Shown: positions 57,633-64,000 of the stretch, one piece after another | How the letters are laid out: each line of letters opens with the position of its first letter | Position numbering within the stretch: position 1 is the first letter of the stretch | NCBI RefSeq assembly: GCF_000014425.1 | Contig: NC_008530.1 | Span: 868,001-932,000, forward strand | Direction: 5' to 3' | DNA length: 64,000 bases | From: Lactobacillus gasseri ATCC 33323 = JCM 1131 | Lineage (GTDB): Bacteria; Bacillota; Bacilli; Lactobacillales; Lactobacillaceae | The notes under the pieces: generated by a model | What the model was told of the DNA's origin: nothing | The model's database searches: none | Seen by the model: only the letters and a program-made list of their open reading frames with translations | Made by a program: the position numbers and the translations under genes

Positions 57633-57663
57633 ATTTGATCGTCCTTTCTTATTGTTTCTTTAG

Positions 57664-57677
57664 TATAACATGTTATA
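57664..57677 (-). promoter_or_regulatory. Operator-promoter of the toxin-antitoxin pair
   Basis: TATAACATGTTATA, a perfect 14-bp palindrome. On the minus strand TGTTATACT, an extended -10, overlaps it, so a bound antitoxin would block RNA polymerase. Confidence 0.6.
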
Positions 57678-57755
57678 ACTAAAACGAGATGTGCAAACTA
57701 TTAGAAGATAAAAAGTATATAAAAAGATATGAAGAAAAATATGGGGTGAGATGAT

Positions 57756-58031
57756 ATGAGTAAGATCCAAAATTTTATTAAAAAAGATATTGAAAAGAAT
57801 CCAAAGCTAAAGAAAAAATATGAACAAGCAAGCTTAAATCTCGACGCTGCTGTCTTAGTTAAAGATATGCGTAAAGATCTAGGAATGACGCAAGTAGAAT
57901 TTGCTAAATATGTAGGGAAGCCCCAATCTACAATTGGAAGAATTGAAGCTGGAAATATGAATGTTTCTATAGGATTATTAAATGAAATTGCTAATAGGGC
58001 GCATAGGCAAGTAAAGTTAGTTTTGATTTAA
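57756..58031 (+). CDS. XRE-family helix-turn-helix protein, antitoxin-like
   Basis: 91 residues. Helical N-terminus (1-30) and HTH domain (about 31-88) with RKDLGMTQVEFAKYVGKPQS and TIGRIEAG, the XRE recognition helices. Size and layout match HigA-type antitoxins, but no toxin gene adjoins it in the same direction. It is divergent from the AbrB/RelE pair. GGGGTGAGATG precedes the ATG. Confidence 0.8.
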   Translation: MSKIQNFIKKDIEKNPKLKKKYEQASLNLDAAVLVKDMRKDLGMTQVEFAKYVGKPQSTIGRIEAGNMNVSIGLLNEIANRAHRQVKLVLI

Positions 58032-58133
58032 TTAATAAGCACAAAAGCCGGAGAACTCTAAAACTGAGTACTGTTTTTTTTTATGTTTACTAAAAATCTA
58101 TTATTTTCTAAAAAATAACCGTCACGTTTGCGT

Positions 58134-58170
58134 AATAAATAGTGAGGATTGATTCCTTAAACTATTTATT
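58134..58170 (+). promoter_or_regulatory. Hairpin immediately before the Rpn ribosome binding site
   Basis: AATAAATAGT (58134-58143) and ACTATTTATT (58161-58170) are a perfect 10-bp inverted repeat; inside, AGGA and TCCT also pair around TTGAT. The ribosome binding site AGGAGG begins at 58171, the next base. Confidence 0.6.
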
Positions 58171-58185
58171 AGGAGGATCTTTTTC

Positions 58186-59019
58186 GTGAAAGAAAAGAAA
58201 AAGCCAGATGTGGCGAAACTATTAGGTATCACAGACGATCTGATGTTTCAGAATGTGATGAAAGATCCAGTGAATTGCCAGATGTTTTTGCATGAAGTTT
58301 TACCAGATTTGAATATTCAAGATCTTACTGTGCGAACGCAGGAGAGAATTGCATTCAATAAGGAAGAGAAATTTTCAGTACTAGATGTTCTGATAAAAGA
58401 CAGTAAGGGCAGAAGGTACGATATAGAAATGCAGGTCGCACCGCAAAAAGACTTGGATAAACGAGCACGCTACTACATGTATAAAATGATGGAAGCTGGA
58501 TTTTTGCATCAAGGCGACGGGTATGGCGAATTGGCAGCTGTCTATGTAATATTTATTTTGCCTTTTGATCCTAAAGGCAAGGGGTTGAAAAGATACAGTT
58601 TCACTTACTCTGCTAGAGAAGATAAATCTGTTGAACTGAATGACGAATCTGAGGTAATATACTTAAGCAGCAAAGGAAAAAAGGGTGACGTGAGCCAAGG
58701 ACTTGATGACTTTTATTCATTGATGGATGGTAAAAGTACTACAAATAGTAAATTTATCAAGCGAATCAAAAAGACGATGGATAATTATCGTAAAACCGAA
58801 GAATGGAGTGAACACGTGATGAATACGGAACAGATTAAAGAAATGGCACTTGCACAAGGTGTAGAAGAAGGAAAACGAGAAGCAACAGTTTCGGCTATCA
58901 GCAAAACAGTCAAGATGCTAAAAAGAATGAATCAAAGTAATGAGCAGATCTTGCAAGAACTAAAGCAAGATTATAGCGATGAGTTTTCTGATGAGGAGTT
59001 AGAAGAGTTTCTGAAGTAA
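58186..59019 (+). CDS. Rpn-family recombination-promoting nuclease/putative transposase
   Basis: 277 residues. PD-(D/E)XK nuclease core: KLLGITDDLMFQNVMKD (about 8-24), VLDVLIKDSKGRRYDIEMQV (about 66-85) with the catalytic D and ExQ, then a helical region (about 180-277). Members (RpnA-E) are DNA endonucleases linked to recombination and, in some cases, phage defence. GTG start after AGGAGGATC. No flanking inverted repeats of a mobile element are seen. Confidence 0.85.
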   Translation: MKEKKKPDVAKLLGITDDLMFQNVMKDPVNCQMFLHEVLPDLNIQDLTVRTQERIAFNKEEKFSVLDVLIKDSKGRRYDIEMQVAPQKDLDKRARYYMYKMMEAGFLHQGDGYGELAAVYVIFILPFDPKGKGLKRYSFTYSAREDKSVELNDESEVIYLSSKGKKGDVSQGLDDFYSLMDGKSTTNSKFIKRIKKTMDNYRKTEEWSEHVMNTEQIKEMALAQGVEEGKREATVSAISKTVKMLKRMNQSNEQILQELKQDYSDEFSDEELEEFLK

Positions 59020-59055
59020 GAGTACTTCTCTTCATAAGGAAAAAATTAATCGAAA

Positions 59056-59105
59056 AAGCACTGATTAATCAAGCTTTAATTAGAATGATTATCAGTGCTT
59101 ATTTT
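59056..59105. terminator. Terminator after the Rpn gene
   Basis: AAGCACTGATTAATC (59056-59070) pairs with GATTATCAGTGCTT (59087-59100), one bulge, then ATTTT. The following 165 bases hold no gene I can support. Confidence 0.7.
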
Positions 59106-59268
59106 GGTATGTTAAATAGTTTTCAAATAAAATCTTTAAGTAAGAAAATCGCAACCGACATCGCAATACTGAGCAGACATATTTACTTTTCTAGAACTCA
59201 AAGTTTGCTGAATTGATTACTGACCATATTTATTCCTCGCTTAAAAAAGACTATAGTTAATTATACGA

Positions 59269-59282
59269 TGAAAACGTTAGGT
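59269..59282 (+). promoter_or_regulatory. cre-like site before fetAB
   Basis: TGAAAACGTTAGGT matches cre at 13 of 14 positions and lies 24 bases before the fetA start, near the expected transcription start. Confidence 0.45.
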
Positions 59283-59305
59283 TAATTTTATGATGGAGAA
59301 AATAG

Positions 59306-59944
59306 ATGGCTATTTTAAAACTACGAAATGTAGCTTATCAAGCAGGGCAGAAGCAGATTCTACAAAATGTATCTTTTGAAGTTGAAGAAGGTGCTTTTTT
59401 GACGCTCATCGGGCCTTCAGGCGCGGGCAAAAGTACTATTCTCAAGCTAATTGCTAACTTAATTAATCCAACTAGTGGAAAGATTTTTTTTAGAGAAAAA
59501 GATATTATGAAAATCGATCCCTTAATTTATCGCAGAAGTGTTTCTTACTGCTTCCAGCAGCCATCTTTATTTGGAGAAAAGGTAGCGGATAATTTATCTT
59601 TTCCATATGAAGTTAGAAAGCAAGCAGTTGACCGAAAACGTTTATTGCAGTTATTGCATGAGGTAAGCTTAGAAGCAGATTACTTAGATAAGGACGTTAC
59701 CAGCCTATCAGGCGGCGAAAAGCAACGAATTGCTTTGATTAGAAATTTGTTTTTTTTACCGGAAGTTTTGCTGTTAGATGAAGTGACCACAGGTTTAGAT
59801 GAAGACAATAAGGCGATTGTGCATCAATTAATTGAGCGAGTTCATCAACAAGGTGTAACAATTATTCAAGTCACGCATGATCAGGATGAAATAACTGCAG
59901 CTCAAAATATTATTCGAATTAAAAAAGGTGGCATCCTCGAATGA
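59306..59944 (+). CDS. fetA: ABC transporter ATP-binding protein, FetA-like
   Basis: ATPase subunit of a FetAB-type exporter. 212 residues. Walker A GPSGAGKST (about 37-45), signature LSGGEKQR (about 133), Walker B VLLLDEVTTGLD (about 154), H-loop VTHD (about 189). AGAAAATAG upstream is modest. It overlaps the permease start by four bases (ATGA). In E. coli FetAB exports iron and helps against peroxide stress; the substrate here is inferred from the family. Confidence 0.88.
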   Translation: MAILKLRNVAYQAGQKQILQNVSFEVEEGAFLTLIGPSGAGKSTILKLIANLINPTSGKIFFREKDIMKIDPLIYRRSVSYCFQQPSLFGEKVADNLSFPYEVRKQAVDRKRLLQLLHEVSLEADYLDKDVTSLSGGEKQRIALIRNLFFLPEVLLLDEVTTGLDEDNKAIVHQLIERVHQQGVTIIQVTHDQDEITAAQNIIRIKKGGILE

Positions 59945-60702
59945 AAAATGTCATGGTAAGTAATTGGTCGCTTGTCTTTGCTTTTGCATTGGTTTTAGTT
60001 TCGATTGCAATTTCTGCTAAAGAAAAACTTGGTTTAACTAAAGACATTCTAATCAGCGTAGTTCGAGCAATCGTTCAGTTAATAGTTATCGGCTATGTTT
60101 TAAAGTTTATTTTCCATGTAAATAATTATTGGCTAACCTTTGCATCAACCTTAATTATTATTTTTAATGCGTCGTGGAATGCTAATCAAAGAGACCCTAA
60201 TCCCGATAAAAAGTTTTATAATTCTCTGATTGCGGAAGCTGCTGGTACATACGCCACTTTAGCGATCTTAATTCTTTCAGGCGTGATTAAGCCAATTCCA
60301 ATGCAAGTTATTCCAATTACAGGAATGATTGCAGGCAACGAAATGGTAGCTATTGGCTTGTGCTATAAATCTTTAAATGAAAGCTTTCGTGATTTACGGC
60401 AGCCGCTATTAGAGAAATTAGCCTTGGGCAGTGATATTAAAACTGCTTCAATGCCAATTCTAAGAAGAAGCATAAAAACTGCGATGCAGCCAACGATCGA
60501 TTCAGCTAAGACGGTTGGCTTAGTTAACTTACCAGGGATGATGTCAGGATTGATTTTTGCGGGAGTTAATCCCATTTATGCTATTAAATATCAAATTATG
60601 ATTACATTTATGCTTTTAGGAGCAACAAGTTTGGGAGCAGTGATTGCTGGATATTTGGCCTACCGAAATTACTTTAATGAAAGAATGCAATTAAAAGGTT
60701 GA
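59941..60702 (+). CDS. fetB: FetB-like ABC transporter permease (UPF0014)
   Basis: 253 residues, about seven membrane helices. Conserved UPF0014 motifs: SVVRAIVQLIVIGYVLKFIF (about 39-58), ITGMIAGNEMVAIGL (about 126-140), TVGLVNLPGMMSGLIFAGVN (about 189-208). Pairs with the preceding ATPase. Confidence 0.9.
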   Translation: MKNVMVSNWSLVFAFALVLVSIAISAKEKLGLTKDILISVVRAIVQLIVIGYVLKFIFHVNNYWLTFASTLIIIFNASWNANQRDPNPDKKFYNSLIAEAAGTYATLAILILSGVIKPIPMQVIPITGMIAGNEMVAIGLCYKSLNESFRDLRQPLLEKLALGSDIKTASMPILRRSIKTAMQPTIDSAKTVGLVNLPGMMSGLIFAGVNPIYAIKYQIMITFMLLGATSLGAVIAGYLAYRNYFNERMQLKG

Positions 60703-60750
60703 GTTGTTAGAATAGATGTTAAATTTGACACAGAAGGGGAAATTAATCTA

Positions 60751-61272
60751 ATGAAAATCAGAAAAGCAAGCTTAGCCGATTTAACAAACTTATGTGATTT
60801 TTACCAGCAAGTTTGTGAAGACCAGAAGACTGATCAGTATAGTCCAGATTGGCATTGGGGCATTTACCCAAGTAAAGAAATATTGGCGAATTTCTTAAAA
60901 AATGCACAAATAATTATCGCTATTAAAGATGGTAAATTAGTTAGTGCTGGTGTTTTGACTGATGGTGAAGATCCTAACTATGCGCATGTTGCATGGAAGC
61001 ATAAATTGGATGATAGGAAGATAACTGTGCTTCACTTGTTTGCTGTCAGTCAAAAAGAACGTGGTCAAGGAATTGCTGGCAAGATGCTGACTGAATTTGA
61101 TAATTTTGCTAAAGATGCAGGGTATTATGCAATTCACTTGGACGTAATGAAAGGCAATCTCCCTGCTGAAAAGCTATATCAAAAACATGGTTTTGAATTT
61201 GCGGAAGAAGCTACAATTCATTATGAAGATGATGGCGACACTCAAGCCATGATGTATGAAAAAGTTTTATAG
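60751..61272 (+). CDS. GNAT family N-acetyltransferase
   Basis: 173 residues with a GNAT fold. The acetyl-CoA loop QKERGQGIAGKML (about 110-122) and LYQKHGFEFAEE (about 145) are clear. Substrate unknown. AGAAGGGGAA upstream. TGTTAGAAT (60706-60714) is a possible extended -10. Confidence 0.87.
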   Translation: MKIRKASLADLTNLCDFYQQVCEDQKTDQYSPDWHWGIYPSKEILANFLKNAQIIIAIKDGKLVSAGVLTDGEDPNYAHVAWKHKLDDRKITVLHLFAVSQKERGQGIAGKMLTEFDNFAKDAGYYAIHLDVMKGNLPAEKLYQKHGFEFAEEATIHYEDDGDTQAMMYEKVL

Positions 61273-61396
61273 GGAAAGGTTTTAGACCATATTTTTAAAG
61301 AAAGTTGGCCGACAATTAGTTGATTATAGTTTCAATTAAACCTTAGGTAAGACGCTTTTAGAGGATCAGATTCATTAATTTTGAAAGGAAAACACG

Positions 61397-61459
61397 GTGG
61401 AAAAAGACTTAGATATAGCGAATATGCATGAGCAAATAAAAAAGCAGAAGGATAGATAA
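61397..61459 (+). CDS. Possible 20-residue peptide or gene remnant
   Basis: GTG-initiated, with GAAAGGAAAAC ahead, reading MEKDLDIANMHEQIKKQKDR. It has a plausible ribosome binding site and is followed by a terminator, but nothing else supports it. The preceding 125 bases contain broken reading frames, so a decayed gene is as likely. Confidence 0.25.
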   Translation: MEKDLDIANMHEQIKKQKDR

Positions 61460-61463
61460 AAAG

Positions 61464-61507
61464 TGCGTATTATCAATGTTTTTTAGCGAAGATAATACGC
61501 ATTTTTT
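61464..61507. terminator. Bidirectional terminator
   Basis: TGCGTATTATC (61464-61474), loop, GATAATACGCA (61491-61501), TTTTTT. Between the GNAT gene side and the convergent DUF3021 gene. Confidence 0.9.
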
Positions 61508-61508
61508 A

Positions 61509-61922
61509 TTACAATTTTTGATTTAATTTTTGAACTTGATTTTTTACTTGATGGTAAATACATAGCCAAATAATTAAGTAGCCGATAATGTAAAGAACTG
61601 TAAAAACAAGGAATGGTATCATTTGTAACTTGATCCAATCATTAAGGATATAGAAAAGAAGATAATCAAGGTAGATGACAATAGCATCAATCGTTGTTGC
61701 AAGACCGAATGGAATTCTTTCAACTTTAAAGATTGCGTTAATGCCACCAGCGATAAAAGCAAGTAAAAGACTGGAGATAATATTTTTATTTACATCTTGA
61801 ACTGAAATAGTCTGAAATTTAATAGTAAATGAATAAATAGAGTAAAAGATTACAAGAATTAGAGGACCAAAGCCAGCCGCCTGTAGTCCACTTTTAACAA
61901 AGTTTTTGATAAAGTCTTTCAT
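61509..61922 (-). CDS. DUF3021 family membrane protein
   Basis: 137 residues, four membrane helices (about 15-35, 47-62, 70-90, 100-127), with AFIAGGINAIFKVERIPFGL typical of DUF3021. Members are nearly always paired with a LytTR protein, as here; they probably modulate its activity. It begins two bases after the upstream gene. Confidence 0.85.
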   Translation of the reverse strand: MKDFIKNFVKSGLQAAGFGPLILVIFYSIYSFTIKFQTISVQDVNKNIISSLLLAFIAGGINAIFKVERIPFGLATTIDAIVIYLDYLLFYILNDWIKLQMIPFLVFTVLYIIGYLIIWLCIYHQVKNQVQKLNQKL

Positions 61923-61923
61923 T

Positions 61924-62361
61924 TTAATTCAGTTCCTTTCTAATTTTGGCAAAGCAACGTCTTGAAACATAATCAGTTAGTCCATTTTTCATAATAATAT
62001 TGACTCCAGAGTTTTTGGTTTCTTCAAAGTGGACAATATAGTGCCGATTGGCTATCGCTGATTTATTGATTTTCCAAAAGTTGGATGGAAGAAGATCAGT
62101 CAGTTGATACAGTCGCTTTCTAATATGATATTGCTTGTCATTAGTACAGATGGCTAGAACCTTATTTTCAACAATTGTAATCATGACAATATCTGAAAAG
62201 CTGACCATAGTTAAATCTTTATCATCGTAAGCTACAATTGTATTTGAATCGCCGTTTGATAAAACAAACTCTTTTAGTTGAGTTGAAAAATCACTTTTTT
62301 GATGTACATAAGCTTCCACTATTTCTGCTTTACTTGGTTCAATGAATAATTTGAATTTCAT
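61924..62361 (-). CDS. LytTR-domain transcriptional regulator
   Basis: 145 residues. C-terminal LytTR DNA-binding domain (about 45-142), with VSFSDIVMITIVENK, LTDLLPSNFWKINKSAIAN and the ending YVSRRCFAKIRKEL. The short N-terminus is not a receiver domain, so it is not a classic two-component regulator. AAAGGAG precedes the ATG. Operon with DUF3021, a known arrangement for membrane-linked regulation. Confidence 0.88.
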   Translation of the reverse strand: MKFKLFIEPSKAEIVEAYVHQKSDFSTQLKEFVLSNGDSNTIVAYDDKDLTMVSFSDIVMITIVENKVLAICTNDKQYHIRKRLYQLTDLLPSNFWKINKSAIANRHYIVHFEETKNSGVNIIMKNGLTDYVSRRCFAKIRKELN

Positions 62362-62503
62362 TTTTAACTCCTTTCAATTTTTATTATAGAGATTAGAAAT
62401 AAAAAGACTTTATTTTGCTTGTTATCGGTTAAAAAGATGCATTAATCGGTAAAAAAAATAATAAATTAACGAATAATTAAATAAGATTTTTTGAAAAAAT
62501 ATA

Positions 62504-62550
62504 AAAAAGAACAATGATTTTCTATTTTGAAAAACTCATTGCTCTTTTTT
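62504..62550. terminator. Terminator of the TMEM175-like gene
   Basis: AAAAAAGAACAATGA (62503-62517) pairs with TCATTGCTCTTTTTT (62536-62550), one mismatch; A/T tracts on both sides. Read on the minus strand it ends the gene at 62629-63312. The rest of the 62362-62628 gap is A+T-rich and empty. Confidence 0.75.
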
Positions 62551-62628
62551 TTGCATTTTGTTTAAGAAACTAAAATATTATACAAGCTAGTTATAAATAC
62601 ACATTTGATATAAAGGTTTGTAATTCAA

Positions 62629-63312
62629 TCAGACTATTTTATTACGTTTAACAGGAAATAGAAATGAAGTAACCGGAATAACTAAGTACAGAATCATAGC
62701 TATTCTCGGAATAAATAATGACAGAACAATCAAGATTACATTTAAAAATAGAGTAACAGCAACCTTTCTAATAAATGATCTACTGATAATAATATTCATA
62801 ATTTGTGAATATTTTGCTGTCTTTTTCGCACCAAAGTATTGAATTAAATATTCCAAAATTTTGGCAATTAAAAAAACAATCCCGAAGTTGGCAACTGCAA
62901 AGGTTGAGCTTTCAGCCATGATCCACTTAGTCATCACAGGTAGAAGAGAAAGGTCAGCTAGGAAAAAGAAATCTAGTATCGCAATCGTTTTTGTTGGTTT
63001 AAAAATATAGTAAGAAAAAGCCAAGTGAAGATCATACCAAAAGTCAGCGACTACAAAGAAAGTAATCAAAAAGACGATAATATTAGCAATAAATTGTTCA
63101 TAATGAACTTCGTGAATTGCTGGCTGAATTTCTAAAACAATAATTGTGATAATAATCGCCATTACACCATCATTAAAGGCTTGTAAATGTTCCCAGAGTC
63201 TTTCGGGTTCTTTCTTTTGTGCCTGTGTTAATTCTTGTCGAACTGTTTTTAACTTTTCTTTTTCTTGATCTGAAAAATCGTTAAAATTGTGTTGGTGTTT
63301 ATTTCTTCTCAT
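62629..63312 (-). CDS. TMEM175/DUF1211 family potassium channel-like protein
   Basis: 227 residues. Charged N-terminus (1-40), then six hydrophobic helices. The selectivity-helix signature FNDGVMAIIITIIVLEI (about 46-62) corresponds to the FSDGV motif of bacterial TMEM175. Normal length for the family. Potassium permeation is inferred from relatives. Ribosome binding site is weak (AGGAATATAAAA). Confidence 0.85.
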   Translation of the reverse strand: MRRNKHQHNFNDFSDQEKEKLKTVRQELTQAQKKEPERLWEHLQAFNDGVMAIIITIIVLEIQPAIHEVHYEQFIANIIVFLITFFVVADFWYDLHLAFSYYIFKPTKTIAILDFFFLADLSLLPVMTKWIMAESSTFAVANFGIVFLIAKILEYLIQYFGAKKTAKYSQIMNIIISRSFIRKVAVTLFLNVILIVLSLFIPRIAMILYLVIPVTSFLFPVKRNKIV

Positions 63313-63330
63313 TTTTATATTCCTATTCTA

Positions 63331-63384
63331 TTAATCGATTTCTTCCCACTTATCTTGAATTTGTTCAATTAGTGGAAGGAGTCA
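63331..63384 (-). pseudogene. Short LysR C-terminal remnant
   Basis: On the minus strand the frame LLPLIEQIQDKWEEID ends with TAA (63331-63333). It closely resembles the QPLIEKLQDQWSKYD end of the LysR fragment at 56340. Nothing upstream continues it, so it is a scrap left by deletion. Confidence 0.5.
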
Positions 63385-63506
63385 CTTTTTATTTTTCTTT
63401 CACAACAATACAAACAAATTAATAACATAATATATGAAGATTATTCAATATATTCATGAAAAAAAGTTACAATAGGAGTGAAAAGAAATAGTTATTTTAG
63501 GAAAAT

Positions 63507-64000
63507 GTGATTGATTTGCTTAATATATTTTCAAAGAAAAGAAAAATAATTATCAATTTTGTAGATTCAGATACTAAAAATCAAATCATTACTAGCAAAA
63601 CTTTTTTTTGTAAAAAGGGCAAAAAAATCAATATTGATTTAATTTCAATTATTGATGAGCTTCAAAATCATGGTTATCAAATCCCAGCTAGTTTTGACAG
63701 AAAGATGGCATTAACTTTTGGCAAAAAAGATAATAGTGTCAATATTAGTGTGTCACACCAAAAGAAGATTATTGATGTTAACCATATCACTAAGAATTTC
63801 CCGCTTAACCAAGTAAAAAGGACAATAAAACAAATAGTCCACTATTCTGGAGCAGGAAGCAGGACACCGATTGATAATGTTAATTCGGCCGAATTTTATC
63901 GAACTTTAGAAGTCGATGCAGTGACAAAAGAAATAGTATCGAAAACAACCTGGATTTCAGATACCAATACTTTTCTAAAAATTGGAGTTCCAACTTTACC
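63507..64000 (+). CDS. MucBP-like adhesin, 5' part (runs off the window)
   Basis: 164 codons open to the window edge. The reading IIINFVDSDTKNQIITSKTF, followed by WISDTNTFLKIGVPTL near the end, has the pattern of MucBP/mucus-binding repeats of lactobacillus adhesins. The frame opens at GTG 63507, with TAGGAAAAT upstream and an in-frame TAG at 63498. No signal peptide or YSIRK motif is present, which is odd for a surface protein; the true 5' end may be lost. Confidence 0.5.
   Translation, partial: MIDLLNIFSKKRKIIINFVDSDTKNQIITSKTFFCKKGKKINIDLISIIDELQNHGYQIPASFDRKMALTFGKKDNSVNISVSHQKKIIDVNHITKNFPLNQVKRTIKQIVHYSGAGSRTPIDNVNSAEFYRTLEVDAVTKEIVSKTTWISDTNTFLKIGVPTL

Noticed and set aside
59106-59240. 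Possible decayed minus-strand gene with GAGGAATAAATATG
   Set aside because: Frames break within ten codons and the pieces resemble no protein I can name.

Overview
The window is about 64 kb of A+T-rich chromosome from a low-GC Gram-positive, most probably a host-associated Lactobacillus of the gasseri/johnsonii/acidophilus type. The inference rests on gene content and order (dnaE-pfkA-pyk, xerD-ribT-scpA-scpB-rluB, cmk-rpsA-der-hup, topA-trmFO-xerC-hslV-hslU), strong AGGAGG-type ribosome binding sites, CcpA-type cre sites, and glycolytic genes with clearly biased codon use. All assignments were made by reading translations and motifs; no database search was run.

Layout. (1) 1-19.5 kb is conserved core on the plus strand: ribosomal protein L32, a cytoplasmic 5'-nucleotidase, DNA polymerase III alpha, the pfkA-pyk glycolytic pair with an upstream cre-like site, an RNA-binding regulator, the chromosome-segregation block (xerD, scpA, scpB), rluB, a LysM protein, an FMN-riboswitch-controlled riboflavin transporter (ribU), cmk, rpsA, der, HU and a TPR protein. 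(2) 19.5-33.7 kb is an accessory defence island, more A+T-rich in codon use. It has a SNF2-type helicase translationally coupled to an unrecognised membrane protein, then a type I restriction-modification locus in the unusual order hsdM - hsdS - tyrosine recombinase - hsdS - hsdR, ending with a DUF262/DUF1524 (GmrSD-like) nuclease gene. Matched direct repeats at the 5' end and centre of both hsdS genes suggest target-recognition domains can be exchanged. (3) 33.8-37.6 kb holds a flavin-dependent fumarate reductase-like enzyme under a cre-like site, a surface-protein gene broken by a stop in its signal peptide and framed by two identical 33-bp terminators, and an orphan gene. (4) 37.6-53.6 kb returns to core: YitT, cca, haemolysin III, degV, yozE, a PDZ protease, rbgA, rnhB, dprA, topA, trmFO, xerC, hslVU and an aldose epimerase. 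(5) 53.6-64 kb is a variable, partly decayed region: a YdjM-like membrane protein with a LexA-like operator, a 36-residue hydrophobic peptide whose ribosome binding site sits in a hairpin (type I toxin-like), a YeiH transporter, fused remnants of a LysR gene and an ABC-F gene, an AbrB/RelE toxin-antitoxin pair beside a lone XRE antitoxin-like gene, an Rpn-type nuclease, the FetAB exporter, a LytTR/DUF3021 pair, a TMEM175-like channel and the 5' part of a MucBP-like gene running off the end.

How it works together. Core genes cover replication, recombination and dimer resolution (dnaE, xerC, xerD, topA, dprA), chromosome compaction (scpAB, hup), ribosome and RNA maturation (rluB, der, rbgA, trmFO, cca) and central glycolysis. 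The accessory island adds restriction activity whose specificity may vary by recombination. The most notable candidates for unusual biology are the hsdS-recombinase-hsdS locus with its CAAA-N6-TTTG sites, the SNF2/membrane-protein pair, and the small peptide at 54396-54506.
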